Source: Burkholderiales bacterium (lineage in GTDB: Bacteria; Pseudomonadota; Gammaproteobacteria; Burkholderiales; Burkholderiaceae_C). Taken from it: 42,611 bases of DNA. A program made the translations under genes and the position numbers. Positions 8,311-16,843 of this stretch are shown here, piece by piece. Under the pieces are notes generated by a model. That model worked only from the letters and a program-made list of their open reading frames with translations, had not been told where the DNA came from and did not search any database. The stretch lies in the NCBI GenBank assembly GCA_017302655.1, contig JAFLDE010000027.1:1-42611 (forward strand). The letters are read 5' to 3'. How positions within the stretch are numbered: the first letter of the stretch is position 1; each line of letters opens with the position of its first letter.

Positions 8311-9354
8311 ATGAGCATCCCAGACCTTGACGCCCACCTGCTGCAGCTGGGCGCCTTGCCTCAGCACCGCAGCCGCGTGCTGCGCCATTGGCTGCAGGCG
8401 CTCCCCTTGGAACATGGCCGTCGCCCCTTGCAGGGTTTCCTGCCCAAGGCCTTGCACGAAGCATTGCCCGAGCTGCTGGCCCGGTGGAATGGACAGCTCA
8501 GCCTGCATGCCCGCGAGGGCGCCGCCGATGGCTCAGAACGCCTGCTGTGGCTCTTGCAGGATGGGCAGAGCGTCGAGTCGGTGCTGCTGCCGCCGCGTGC
8601 CAAGAGCTGGGGCCTGTGTGTCTCCAGCCAGGTTGGCTGCGCGGTGGGCTGCGGCTTTTGCATGACCGGCCAGGGCGGCCTCATCCGACAGCTCTCCGCG
8701 CTTGAAATCCTCGCCCAGGTGGCCCGCGCACGGAAGATGCGAGCGGTCAACAAGGTGGTCTTCATGGGCATGGGCGAGCCGGCTCACAACTTGGATGCCG
8801 TGCTGGCAGCCATTGAAGCGCTCGGTAGTGAGGGAGGGTTCGCCCACAAGCAACTGGTCTTCAGCACGGTGGGCGACGAGCGCGTCTTCCCGCGCCTGCA
8901 CGCCGCCCGCGTGAAACCGGCGCTGGCGCTGAGCCTGCACACCACGAAGCCGCAGCTGCGGCGCGAGCTGCTCCCCCGTGCACCCGCCTTGGAGCCCGCC
9001 TGGCTGGTGGAGCAAGCCGACGCCTATGCCCGTGCGAGCGGCTACCCGCTGCAGCTGCAGTGGACCCTGCTGGAGGGTGTGAACGACGCCGAAGAAGAAG
9101 CCATCGTGGCCCTGCTCAAGGGCCGCTACGCCCTCCTCAACCTGATCCCCTTCAACACGGTGCCCGGCCTGCCTTACCGCCGCCCCAGTTGGGATGCCGC
9201 TCGCCAGCTGGCCGCCCGGCTGACGCAGCAAGGCGTGCTGACCAAGCTGCGCGACTCGGCGGGACAAGACGTGGAAGGCGGCTGCGGCCAGCTGCGGGCG
9301 CGCATCCAAACAGAGCGCGTGCGGCGCATTCCGATCCAAGCGGTGTCCGCTTGA
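8311..9354 (+). CDS. RlmN/Cfr-family radical SAM RNA methyltransferase-like protein
   Basis: A 347-aa protein. The radical SAM cluster motif is Cys110-Cys114-Cys117 (CAVGCGFC). GMGEP and STVGDERVFPRL follow, as in RlmN and Cfr. The methyl-carrying cysteine near the end is present as Cys325 in EGGCGQL. Family enzymes methylate C2 or C8 of adenosine in 23S rRNA (and some tRNAs) using a [4Fe-4S] cluster and two SAM molecules. The usual betaproteobacterial rlmN lies next to ndk and ispG. That context is missing here, so this is probably a second, divergent copy. Its target base cannot be told from sequence alone. The stop overlaps the TTG start of the next gene. Confidence 0.85.
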   Translation: MSIPDLDAHLLQLGALPQHRSRVLRHWLQALPLEHGRRPLQGFLPKALHEALPELLARWNGQLSLHAREGAADGSERLLWLLQDGQSVESVLLPPRAKSWGLCVSSQVGCAVGCGFCMTGQGGLIRQLSALEILAQVARARKMRAVNKVVFMGMGEPAHNLDAVLAAIEALGSEGGFAHKQLVFSTVGDERVFPRLHAARVKPALALSLHTTKPQLRRELLPRAPALEPAWLVEQADAYARASGYPLQLQWTLLEGVNDAEEEAIVALLKGRYALLNLIPFNTVPGLPYRRPSWDAARQLAARLTQQGVLTKLRDSAGQDVEGGCGQLRARIQTERVRRIPIQAVSA

Positions 9355-10274
9355 AGCAAGCCCTCGCGCTCTTGCTGCTGGGCGGGGTGGCCTGGGCATC
9401 TGCCCAACCCGCCGAAGAAGGGCGCCGCTGGGCGCTGGTGCGTGACCACGGCCAGGTGTCGGACATGCAGAGCTTTTTGGGCCAGTTCCCCGACAGCGCC
9501 CATGCGCCCGAGGTCCGCGCCCGACTGATGGCCAAGCAACTGCAGCCGCTCTCAAAGCTGGCGGCGGGCGGTGCGGCTTGCGTCGCCGTGATTCAAGAGC
9601 GCGGTGAGAGCCTGCTGAAGGGGTACCGCACGAAGCCCGCCTACCAGGGCATGGCGCTGAACATCGACGCCGCGCAGATCGCCACGACCGGCAGCCAGGA
9701 ATTCCTGCCCGCCGGCCAAGCGCGCTTCGCCGACCGCCCCGAGGCGGCGCTGGCGCTGGACCTGGTGGCGCGGCGCCATGGCGCTTGCGTGCTGATGCAG
9801 CGCTTCTCCTCGGGCAGCGGCCTGCCCGAAGCCTGCAGATGCGAGCCGTTAGATGCCGGCTACCGTTTCGAATCGGCGCTGGCCAAGGCGGTGCTCAGCG
9901 AGTATTCGCAGTACCGGGGTGCGCAGGCGGCCTGCAGTGGCGTAGCCCCCGTTCCCGCCGAGCGCAGCGCCCTCATCGAGGGCTTCCTAGACGATTGGAT
10001 CAACGGCTATTCGCGCTGGCTGCAGGCCGTGCAAGCCCGCCAACAGCGCGGTGCCAACCTATTGCCCAGCGAACTTGGGCAGGCCGAAGACGTGGGCTAC
10101 GCCCTGCCCCAGGTGCGCGAACGCACGCTGCTGGCGCCAGAGTTCGAACGTGCGCAAAAGGCGATTGCCGAGCGCCCCACCGAGCAGCGCGAGGCCTACT
10201 GCGCGCAGGACCTGCCCGCGCGGGTGGAGCAGGCGCGCATGCGCATCCTGCTGTCCACCCGGCTGTCACCCTGA
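9351..10274 (+). CDS. Secreted protein of unknown function
   Basis: I do not recognise this protein. The frame is open far upstream, but the likely start is TTG 9351, which overlaps the RlmN-like stop as TTGA and gives a clean signal peptide (KQALALLLLGGVAWASA, cleavage before QPAEE). The product is then 307 aa. A short stretch near residue 35-60, QSFLGQFPDSAHAPEVRARL, looks like the repeat edge seen in TPR/YbgF-like periplasmic proteins. The rest is mixed alpha-helical with scattered cysteines, including CRCEP. Translational coupling suggests co-expression with the methyltransferase but gives no functional clue. The last 9 bp overlap the convergent NRDE gene. Confidence 0.6.
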   Translation: MKQALALLLLGGVAWASAQPAEEGRRWALVRDHGQVSDMQSFLGQFPDSAHAPEVRARLMAKQLQPLSKLAAGGAACVAVIQERGESLLKGYRTKPAYQGMALNIDAAQIATTGSQEFLPAGQARFADRPEAALALDLVARRHGACVLMQRFSSGSGLPEACRCEPLDAGYRFESALAKAVLSEYSQYRGAQAACSGVAPVPAERSALIEGFLDDWINGYSRWLQAVQARQQRGANLLPSELGQAEDVGYALPQVRERTLLAPEFERAQKAIAERPTEQREAYCAQDLPARVEQARMRILLSTRLSP

Positions 10275-11015
10275 CAGCGCGAAGCTGAGTTCCGTCTGGC
10301 CGGCCGCTGCGCCGCCCTCGCCGTAGCGGCGTTCGATGACGCGCACCGTGTCGGCGCTCGCCAGCACTAGGGTTGAGCAACGAGTACCGTAGCCGGACAT
10401 CCGAATGAAGGCGCTGGACAGCGCGCGCTCCCAGGCCAGCGGCACGCCGGTGGCGGGCAGTGCTTCATCCTGGGCAGCTTGGTCGTCGGCCAGGGCGTCG
10501 AACAGGGCCGCTTCCAGGTCCTCGCCCCGCAACGCCAGTTGCAGCTTTGCCTTCAGGCGCAGCAGCTTGGGCCAAGGCGTGTCGAGCTGGGCGTTCGACA
10601 GCCCGTGCACAGCGGCAGCCAGCAACGCCGGCCCGCCGCGATTGCTGAACCAGCGCCCGCTCGCTGCGCGCAGGTCGAGTTGCAGCAGGTTGAAGCCCTG
10701 GCGCGGCCGGTCGTCCGGGCCTTCGTGCCAGCGTCTGTCGTCCAGCAGGGCCTCGGTGACCAGAGCACCGCGCGACACCGCGCCCGGCGGCGCAGGCACA
10801 CCGGGCTCGCGCACATTCGTCACCAGCGCCAGGCGCGCCTGCAAGGGGTGAAGCGCCAGCCAGCTGCCGCCCGCCTGCAGGTCGCGCCCGCCCAGCCAGC
10901 CTTCGCTCTGAAAGGCCAGTGGACTGGCCGGGCGGGCGAAGAACTCATCCCGGTTGGCGGCCAGCACCAGACGCCAGCGCGGGTGTTGATGGAGGGCGAC
11001 GGCGGCCAGGCACAT
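10266..11015 (-). CDS. NRDE family protein (TANGO2-like, DUF833)
   Basis: A 249-aa protein starting MCLAAVALHQHP and carrying the family-defining NRDE motif at residues 21-24 (LVLAANRDEF), followed by GGRDLQAGGSWLAL and LVTNVREPG as in other family members. Length is typical of bacterial NRDE proteins. The fold is related to Ntn-type hydrolases, but the bacterial function is not firmly established; eukaryotic TANGO2 is linked to lipid or haem handling. The gene is convergent with the secreted protein (9-bp tail overlap) and divergent from the antiporter, with 46 bp between their starts that must hold both promoters. Confidence 0.85.
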   Translation of the reverse strand: MCLAAVALHQHPRWRLVLAANRDEFFARPASPLAFQSEGWLGGRDLQAGGSWLALHPLQARLALVTNVREPGVPAPPGAVSRGALVTEALLDDRRWHEGPDDRPRQGFNLLQLDLRAASGRWFSNRGGPALLAAAVHGLSNAQLDTPWPKLLRLKAKLQLALRGEDLEAALFDALADDQAAQDEALPATGVPLAWERALSSAFIRMSGYGTRCSTLVLASADTVRVIERRYGEGGAAAGQTELSFALSG

Positions 11016-11061
11016 GCCCCATCGTAGGCAAGGTTCTGAGCCTTGGTGCTAAGTTCGGGGC

Positions 11062-12738
11062 ATGCACGCCCCCCTGCCCCTCATCGCCACCCTGGCCATC
11101 GGCCTGAGCCTGGCCCTGCTGTTCGGGCTGTTGGCGCAGCGGCTGCGACTGCCGCCATTGGTCGGCTACCTGCTGGCCGGCGTGCTGATCGGCCCACACA
11201 CGCCGGGCTTTGTGGGCGATGCCGCCATCGCCCACCAGTTCGCCGAGATCGGCGTGATGCTGCTGATGTTCGGCGTGGGCCTGCACTTCAGCTGGAAGGA
11301 CTTGCTGGCCGTGCGCGGCACCGCCGTGCCCGGCGCCTTGCTGCAGATGGCAGTGGCCACGGCCCTAGGCGCGCTGCTGGCGCAAGGCTTTGGCGTGGGT
11401 TGGGGTGGCGCGCTGGTGTTCGGCCTCTCGCTCAGCGTGGCCAGCACCGTGGTGCTGCTGCGCGCGCTGGAGGACCGCCACGAACTGCAGACCGCCCCCG
11501 GCCGGCTGGCGGTGGGCTGGCTGGTGGTGGAAGACCTCGCCATGGTCATCGCCCTGGTGCTGCTGCCGGTGCTGGCGCCGTTTCTCGGTGGCAGCGGCCC
11601 GTCGGTGAACGAGGAGGTGGGCTGGGTGTTGCTGCGCACCGTGGGCGCGGTGCTGGGGTTTGCCGTGCTGATGCTGGTGATCGGGCCGCGCGTGCTGCCC
11701 TGGCTGCTCTGGCAGGTGTCGCGCACCGGCTCGCGCGAGCTCTTCACCCTGGCCATCATCGTGGCCGCCATCGGTCTGGCCTTCGGCGCAGCCATGGGCT
11801 TTGGCATCAGCTTCGCGCTGGGTGCCTTCCTGGCCGGCATGGTGCTGCGCGAGTCACCCTTCAGCCTCCGTGCCGCCGAGGAATCGCTGCCGCTGCGCGA
11901 CGCCTTTGCGGTGCTGTTCTTCGTATCGGTGGGCATGCTGTTCGACCCGCGCGTGCTGCTCGCCGACCCCTTGCCTCTGCTGGCCGTGCTGGCGGTGGTG
12001 TTGGGGGCCAAGTCGCTGGCGGCCGCGCTGCTGGTGCTGGCACGTGGCCTGCCCTTGCGAACGGCGCTCTTGGTGGCCGCCAGCCTGGCGCAGATCGGCG
12101 AGTTCAGCTTCATCCTGGTGGCACTGGGCGGCCAACTGAACCTGCTTGACGCGCGCACGCAGAGCTGGGTGGTGGCGGCAGCCTTGGGGTCCATCGCCTT
12201 GAATCCGGCCCTGTTCGCCGCCGTAGAGCCGCTGGAGCGCTGGCTGTGCCGGCGCTTCGCCTGGGCGCGCCAGGCGGCGCTGCGCGAAGACGCGCTGGCC
12301 ACCCTGCCCGACGAAGTCACTGCCCCACAGACGCCCATATTGCTGGTGGGCCTGGGACCCGTGGGCCAGCGTCTCGCGGCCAGCCTGCGCGGCTTGGGCC
12401 ATGCGGTGATCGGCATCGACAGCGAGGCCGAGTGTGTGCAGGCCCTGCGCGACACCGGCGGCCTGGCCGTGTGCGGCGACGCCCGCGACCCCCGCGTGCT
12501 GGTGCAGGCGCACCTGCACCGCGCGCGCTTGCTGGTGTTCACCCTGGACGACCTGCCCCTGGCGCGGCAGGTGGCCGATCTGGCTCGGCATCTGCGCCCC
12601 GATCTGCCCTTGCTGATGCGCGCCGACACCACCGAAGAGGCCGCTCGCATGGCGGATGAGCAGGGCGTGGTCGCCGTGGGACCGGCCGAGGCCTGGGCGG
12701 TGGCGCTGCTGGAGCGGGCACGGCAGAACCTGGATTGA
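11062..12738 (+). CDS. KefB/YbaL-type monovalent cation:proton antiporter (CPA2) with RCK/TrkA-N domain
   Basis: A 558-aa integral membrane protein. About residues 1-375 form a dozen hydrophobic segments of the Na+/H+ exchanger fold, beginning with [16 protein letters not shown] and [17 protein letters not shown]. The cytoplasmic C-terminus (about 415-558) is a Rossmann RCK_N domain with the nucleotide-binding GLGPVG motif and an acidic residue after the second strand (GIDSEAE). The layout matches the YbaL branch of CPA2 K+/H+ antiporters. The predicted role is potassium efflux or pH homeostasis gated by nucleotide or redox state. No KefF/KefG-like ancillary oxidoreductase lies next to it. 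Confidence 0.88.
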   Translation: MHAPLPLIATLAIGLSLALLFGLLAQRLRLPPLVGYLLAGVLIGPHTPGFVGDAAIAHQFAEIGVMLLMFGVGLHFSWKDLLAVRGTAVPGALLQMAVATALGALLAQGFGVGWGGALVFGLSLSVASTVVLLRALEDRHELQTAPGRLAVGWLVVEDLAMVIALVLLPVLAPFLGGSGPSVNEEVGWVLLRTVGAVLGFAVLMLVIGPRVLPWLLWQVSRTGSRELFTLAIIVAAIGLAFGAAMGFGISFALGAFLAGMVLRESPFSLRAAEESLPLRDAFAVLFFVSVGMLFDPRVLLADPLPLLAVLAVVLGAKSLAAALLVLARGLPLRTALLVAASLAQIGEFSFILVALGGQLNLLDARTQSWVVAAALGSIALNPALFAAVEPLERWLCRRFAWARQAALREDALATLPDEVTAPQTPILLVGLGPVGQRLAASLRGLGHAVIGIDSEAECVQALRDTGGLAVCGDARDPRVLVQAHLHRARLLVFTLDDLPLARQVADLARHLRPDLPLLMRADTTEEAARMADEQGVVAVGPAEAWAVALLERARQNLD

Positions 12739-12787
12739 GGGGTTGTTCCCGCCTTGGCCGCGCCTCGTGGCGCGGCATCATGCGCGG

Positions 12788-13864
12788 ATGACCGCCACCA
12801 AGAAGGCCTTTCTCACCGGCATCACCGGCCAGGACGGCAGCTACCTCGCCGAGTTCCTGCTCGCCCAGGGCTACGAGGTGCACGCCATCCTGCGTCGCAG
12901 CTCGGTGTTCACCAGCACGCGCATCGACCACCTGATCCACCACGAGCGCGTCCACACCTACCACGGCGATCTGACCGACTCGTCGAATCTGCACACCCTG
13001 CTGGCGCGCATCGAGCCGGACGAGATCTACAACCTGGGTGCGCAATCGCATGTGGCGGTGAGCTTCGAGGTGCCCGAGTACACGGCCGAGGTGGACGCGC
13101 TGGGCACCATCCGGCTGCTCAACGCGATCAAGGACTCCGGGCAGAAGCCGCGCTTCTACCAGGCCAGCACCTCCGAACTGTTCGGCGGCCTGCCGGGCAC
13201 GGCACCGCAGAGCGAGACCACGCCCTTCTACCCGAAGAGCCCCTACGGCGCGGCCAAGCTCTACGCGTACTGGATCACCGTCAATTACCGCGAGGCCTAC
13301 GGCCTGTACGCCTGCAACGGCATCCTCTTCAACCACGAATCACCGCGCCGCGGCGAGACCTTCGTGACGAAGAAGATCAGCAAGGCGGCCGCGCGCATCG
13401 CCCAGGGGCGCCAGCAGGTGCTGGCCCTGGGCAATCTGGACGCCAAGCGCGATTGGGGCCATGCACGCGACTACGTGCGCGGCATGTGGCTGATGCTGCA
13501 GCAGCCCGAGGCCCGCGATTACGTGCTGGCCAGCGGCGAGACGCACACCGTGCGTGAGTTCGCCACGCTCGCCTTCCGCGAGGCAGGCATCGAGCTGGTG
13601 TGGCGCGGTGAGGGCGTGAACGAACAGGGCGTCTGCGCCCGGACCGGCGCGGTGCGCGTGCTCATCGACCCGAAATACTTCCGCCCCACCGAGGTGGAGC
13701 TGCTCTGGGGCGACCCGGCCAAGGCGCGCGCCGAGCTGGGCTGGCAACCCGAGGTGAGCTTCGAGCAACTGGTGCGCGAGATGGTTCGCTACGACCTGCA
13801 GTTCGACGACTACGGGCATGACGGCGTGGTGCCGCCTGGCGGCTTTCGGGAGCTCTCCGCGTGA
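12788..13864 (+). CDS. gmd: GDP-mannose 4,6-dehydratase
   Basis: A 358-aa extended SDR enzyme. ATG 12788 ([17 protein letters not shown]) places the NAD(P)-binding GxxGxxG at residues 11-17, although the frame is open further up. The catalytic set is visible: Thr128 and Glu130 in ASTSELFG, and Tyr153 with Lys157 in [24 protein letters not shown] and [15 protein letters not shown] are Gmd signatures. It converts GDP-D-mannose to GDP-4-keto-6-deoxy-D-mannose, the branch point to GDP-fucose, GDP-rhamnose, GDP-perosamine and GDP-colitose. It heads a run of eight tightly spaced plus-strand genes and overlaps the next by 4 bp (GTGA), so it probably leads a sugar-biosynthesis operon. Confidence 0.95.
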   Translation: MTATKKAFLTGITGQDGSYLAEFLLAQGYEVHAILRRSSVFTSTRIDHLIHHERVHTYHGDLTDSSNLHTLLARIEPDEIYNLGAQSHVAVSFEVPEYTAEVDALGTIRLLNAIKDSGQKPRFYQASTSELFGGLPGTAPQSETTPFYPKSPYGAAKLYAYWITVNYREAYGLYACNGILFNHESPRRGETFVTKKISKAAARIAQGRQQVLALGNLDAKRDWGHARDYVRGMWLMLQQPEARDYVLASGETHTVREFATLAFREAGIELVWRGEGVNEQGVCARTGAVRVLIDPKYFRPTEVELLWGDPAKARAELGWQPEVSFEQLVREMVRYDLQFDDYGHDGVVPPGGFRELSA

Positions 13865-14787
13865 TCGTCGTCACCGGCGCTACCGGCTTCCTGGGCCAGC
13901 GCGTGTGCGCCCTGCTCGAACGCCAGGGCCGGCCCTTCAAGCGCATCAGCCGCTCCATGGGCGTCGATCTGCGCGACCCCGCCGCCACCCGCGCGGCGCT
14001 GGCTGCCGCGTTCGACGGGCAGGCCGAGCGACAGCTGATCCATTGCGCGGCGCATGTCGGCGGCATCCAGTTTGGCCTGACGCGCGCGGCCGAACTCTTC
14101 CACCACAACCTGGCCATGACGCTCTCGCTCAACGAGGCGGCGGTGGCCACGGGCGTGCAGCGGCTGGTCAACCCCATCAGCAACTGCGCCTACCCCGGCA
14201 GCGCCAGCTTGTTCAAGGAAGCCGAGTTCTGGGACGGCCCGCTGCACGACTCGGTGCTGGCCTACGGCTTCGCGCGCAAGGCCAGCTGGGTGGGGGCCTG
14301 GGCCTACGCGCAGCAGCATGGGCTGGACACCCTGAGCCTCATCCTGTCCAACATGTACGGCCCCGGCGACCACTTCGAGCCCGAGCGCAGCCATGCGCTG
14401 GGTGCGTTGATCCACCGCATCCATGAGGCGAAACAGGCCGGGGCTCAGGAAGTGGTGATCTGGGGGACTGGCACCCCGGTGCGCGAGTGGCTGCACGTGG
14501 ACGATGGGGCGGAAGCCCTGGTGCGCGGGCTCGCGGCGCCGGCCACCCGCGAGCCGGTCAACATCGGCGTCGCCCAGGGCATCAGCATCCTCGACATGGC
14601 CCGGCTGATCGCCGACGAGCTGGGCTACCCCGGCCGACTGGTGACCGACCCCAGCAAGCCGGACGGCGCGCCGTACAAGACCGTGGACGGCAGCCGCGGC
14701 GCCGAGGTGCTGGGCTGGCGCCCAAGCCGCGATTTCCGCGCCGGCGTGCGCGAAACCATCGATTGGTACCTTCAACACCATGCGTGA
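13861..14787 (+). CDS. GDP-L-fucose synthase-like NAD(P)-dependent epimerase/reductase
   Basis: A 308-aa extended SDR protein starting at GTG 13861, which overlaps the gmd stop. The nucleotide-binding motif is TGATGFLG (5-12). AAHVGGIQ (63-70) is typical of GDP-4-keto-6-deoxymannose epimerase/reductases, as is [11 protein letters not shown]. The active-site region reads Tyr135-GFA-Arg139-Lys140, so the position expected to hold the YxxxK lysine is Arg and a lysine follows directly; this may reflect a subfamily or altered chemistry. The likely product is GDP-L-fucose or another GDP-6-deoxyhexose. Coupling to gmd supports a GDP-sugar substrate. The exact end product is an inference. Confidence 0.8.
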   Translation: MIVVTGATGFLGQRVCALLERQGRPFKRISRSMGVDLRDPAATRAALAAAFDGQAERQLIHCAAHVGGIQFGLTRAAELFHHNLAMTLSLNEAAVATGVQRLVNPISNCAYPGSASLFKEAEFWDGPLHDSVLAYGFARKASWVGAWAYAQQHGLDTLSLILSNMYGPGDHFEPERSHALGALIHRIHEAKQAGAQEVVIWGTGTPVREWLHVDDGAEALVRGLAAPATREPVNIGVAQGISILDMARLIADELGYPGRLVTDPSKPDGAPYKTVDGSRGAEVLGWRPSRDFRAGVRETIDWYLQHHA

Positions 14788-15184
14788 AATCACCCATGAG
14801 GGCCTGGTGCTGGCCCGCCATGTTCCCGCCAGCGAAGCCTGGGGCGAAGGGCTGCGCTTTTTCAGCCCGGACGCCGACTTCATCCAGGCCGGCACCTGGG
14901 GCTACCCGGCTGGCAAGGAGCTGCTGGCCCACAGCCACAACGAGGCGCACCGCGACGTCGCCTGGACGCAGGAGCTGCTCTACATCCGCAAGGGGCGGCT
15001 GCGCGCCCGCATCTACTCGCCCACCGACGAGCTCCTCGACACCCTCGAAGCCGGCGAGGGCGACCTGCTGATTCTGCTGCGCGGCGGGCATGGCTACGAC
15101 ATCCTCGAGGACGGCACGCAGGTGCTGGAAGTGAAGAACGGCCCTTACCTCGGCCCCGACGCGGACCGCCGGCGCTTGAAGTGA
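14780..15184 (+). CDS. Small cupin-domain protein
   Basis: A 134-aa single-domain protein whose ATG overlaps the preceding gene by 8 bp. A double-stranded beta-helix (cupin) is suggested by HSHNEAH around residues 51-57, ELLYIRKGRLRARIYS and LEAGEGDLLILLRGGHGY. Both histidine-bearing cupin motifs are recognisable, so metal binding is plausible. Small cupins recur in nucleotide-sugar clusters as isomerases, epimerases or accessory proteins, but this one lacks features assigning it to the RmlC or FdtA types. Role in this pathway: unassigned tailoring step, inferred from position only. Confidence 0.75.
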   Translation: MREITHEGLVLARHVPASEAWGEGLRFFSPDADFIQAGTWGYPAGKELLAHSHNEAHRDVAWTQELLYIRKGRLRARIYSPTDELLDTLEAGEGDLLILLRGGHGYDILEDGTQVLEVKNGPYLGPDADRRRLK

Positions 15185-15191
15185 GGACGCC

Positions 15192-15749
15192 ATGAAACTG
15201 CACCTCGGCTGCTGGCACCGCCACATTCCCGGCTTCGTGCACGTGGACCTGTGCGACTACCCGCACATCGACCACAAGGCCGGCATCGACGCCCTGCCCT
15301 TCATCGCCGACGGCACGGCCGAACTCATCTATTGCAGCCATGCCTTCGAGTACTTCGACCGCCAGGAGGCCCCGCGCGTGCTGGCCGAGTGGCACCGCGT
15401 GCTCCAGCCGGGCGGCCTGCTGCGCCTGGCGGTGCCGGACTTCGAGGCCCTGATCGAGGTCTACCGCGAGACCGGCGCCATCGAGCGCGTGCTCGGGCCA
15501 CTCTATGGCCGCATGGAGATCGCCACGCCAGGCGGCCCACGCTGCCTCTACCACCGCACCTGCTACGACGAGAAGTCTCTGGCCGCGCTGCTGCTGGCCC
15601 ACGGTTTCGTAGGCGCCGAGCGCTGGGACTGGCGTACCACCGAGCATGCGCAGATCGACGACCATTCGCAGGCTTACTTCCCCCACATGGACAAGGCCAA
15701 CGGGCGATTGGTGTCGCTGAACCTTCAAGCCCGAAAAGTCGCCCGATGA
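15192..15749 (+). CDS. Class I SAM-dependent methyltransferase-like protein
   Basis: A 185-aa protein with motif I as KLHLGCWHRHIPGFVHVD at the very N-terminus and a motif IV/V region ELIYCSHAFEYFDRQEAPRVLAEWHRVLQPGG, the pattern of type 11 predicted methyltransferases in surface-polysaccharide clusters. The glycine-rich loop is short (LGCW), which is usual for this subgroup. It starts 7 bp after the cupin stop behind a GAGG Shine-Dalgarno-like sequence and overlaps the aminotransferase start by 4 bp. A sugar O- or N-methylation role is likely but unproven; some members of this group are non-catalytic. Confidence 0.75.
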   Translation: MKLHLGCWHRHIPGFVHVDLCDYPHIDHKAGIDALPFIADGTAELIYCSHAFEYFDRQEAPRVLAEWHRVLQPGGLLRLAVPDFEALIEVYRETGAIERVLGPLYGRMEIATPGGPRCLYHRTCYDEKSLAALLLAHGFVGAERWDWRTTEHAQIDDHSQAYFPHMDKANGRLVSLNLQARKVAR

Positions 15750-16843
15750 ACGCCAAGCACGACTTCATCCCCCAGATGCGCCCGCTGTTCGGCGCGCCCG
15801 AGAAGGCCGAGCTGATGGCCTACCTGGACGAGGACGGCTTCTTCACCGAGTTCGAGCGTACGGCAGCCTTTGAAAGGGCCATTGCCGAGTTCACCGGCGC
15901 CAAGCACTGCGTCGTCGTCAACAACGGCACCGTGAGTCTGAGCCTGGCCGCACTGGCCCTGGGCGTGGGCCCGGGCGACGAGGTGATCTGCCCGAACTAC
16001 ACCATGATCGCCACGCCCAACAGCGTGAAGATGCTGGGCGCCACCCCGGTGTTTGTCGATGTGCACGCGAGCGATCTGATCCTCCGTGCCGAAGCCGTGC
16101 GGGCGGCGATCACGCCTCGTACCAAAGCCGTGATGCTGGTCAGCAGCAATGGGCGAGCACCCGATGCGACGGCCTTCGAAGCGCTGTGCCGCGAGACGGG
16201 CATCGCGCTCATCGAGGACGCGGCGCAGAGCCTGGGCAGCTTCTACCCGGACGGCCGTCATATCGGCCGCGCCGGCGCCATCGGGTCCTTCAGCTTCAGC
16301 GCCCCGAAGATCATCTCCACCGGCCAGGGCGGCGCACTCATCACCGACAGCGACGAACTCGCTGACCGCCTGCGCCGCCTCAAGGACTTCGGCCGCGCTC
16401 GGGGCGGCACCGACATCCACGACAGCATCGGCTTCAACTTCAAGTTCACCGAACTGCAGGCCTGCGTGGGCCTGGCGCAGATGCGCCAGCTGCCCGAGCG
16501 CATCGTGCGCAAGAAGCAGATCTGGCAGCGCTATGCCGATCGCTTGCAGGGCGTGCCCGGCGTGCACCTTTTCCAGCACGATCTGCTGCGCTGCACGCCC
16601 TGGTTCATCGACGGCCGCTTCGAGCGCCGCGACGAACTGGCCGCGCACCTGAAAGCACAGGGCATCGGCACGCGAACCATGTACCCGCCCATCCACCAGC
16701 AACAGGCCTATGGCCTCGGCGGCAGCCACCCGGTTAGCGAGGCCATTGGCCGCGAGGGCCTTTGGCTGCCCTCGATGATCCAGCTCTCCGACGCGCAGAT
16801 CGACCGCATCGGCGACGCGATTCGCAGCTTCTACGGCGCCTGA
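15746..16843 (+). CDS. DegT/DnrJ/EryC1 PLP-dependent sugar aminotransferase
   Basis: A 365-aa enzyme with the family layout: NNGTVSLSLAALALGVGPGDEV near residues 59-80, IEDAAQSLGS with the PLP-pyridine Asp158, and the Schiff-base Lys188 in SFSAPKIISTGQGG. It transfers an amino group, usually from glutamate, to a keto-sugar nucleotide. With gmd two genes upstream, a GDP-4-keto-6-deoxymannose substrate (GDP-perosamine formation) is the simplest idea. The fucose-synthase-like gene competes for the same intermediate, though, so a different keto sugar is possible. ATG 15746 overlaps the methyltransferase-like stop, and its own stop overlaps the next start as TGATG. Confidence 0.88.
   Translation: MNAKHDFIPQMRPLFGAPEKAELMAYLDEDGFFTEFERTAAFERAIAEFTGAKHCVVVNNGTVSLSLAALALGVGPGDEVICPNYTMIATPNSVKMLGATPVFVDVHASDLILRAEAVRAAITPRTKAVMLVSSNGRAPDATAFEALCRETGIALIEDAAQSLGSFYPDGRHIGRAGAIGSFSFSAPKIISTGQGGALITDSDELADRLRRLKDFGRARGGTDIHDSIGFNFKFTELQACVGLAQMRQLPERIVRKKQIWQRYADRLQGVPGVHLFQHDLLRCTPWFIDGRFERRDELAAHLKAQGIGTRTMYPPIHQQQAYGLGGSHPVSEAIGREGLWLPSMIQLSDAQIDRIGDAIRSFYGA

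Noticed and set aside
15746-16843. Firm call as GDP-perosamine synthase
   Set aside because: gmd is close, but a fucose-synthase-like gene uses the same intermediate and no diagnostic perosamine-synthase residue can be assigned by eye; kept as a DegT-type aminotransferase.
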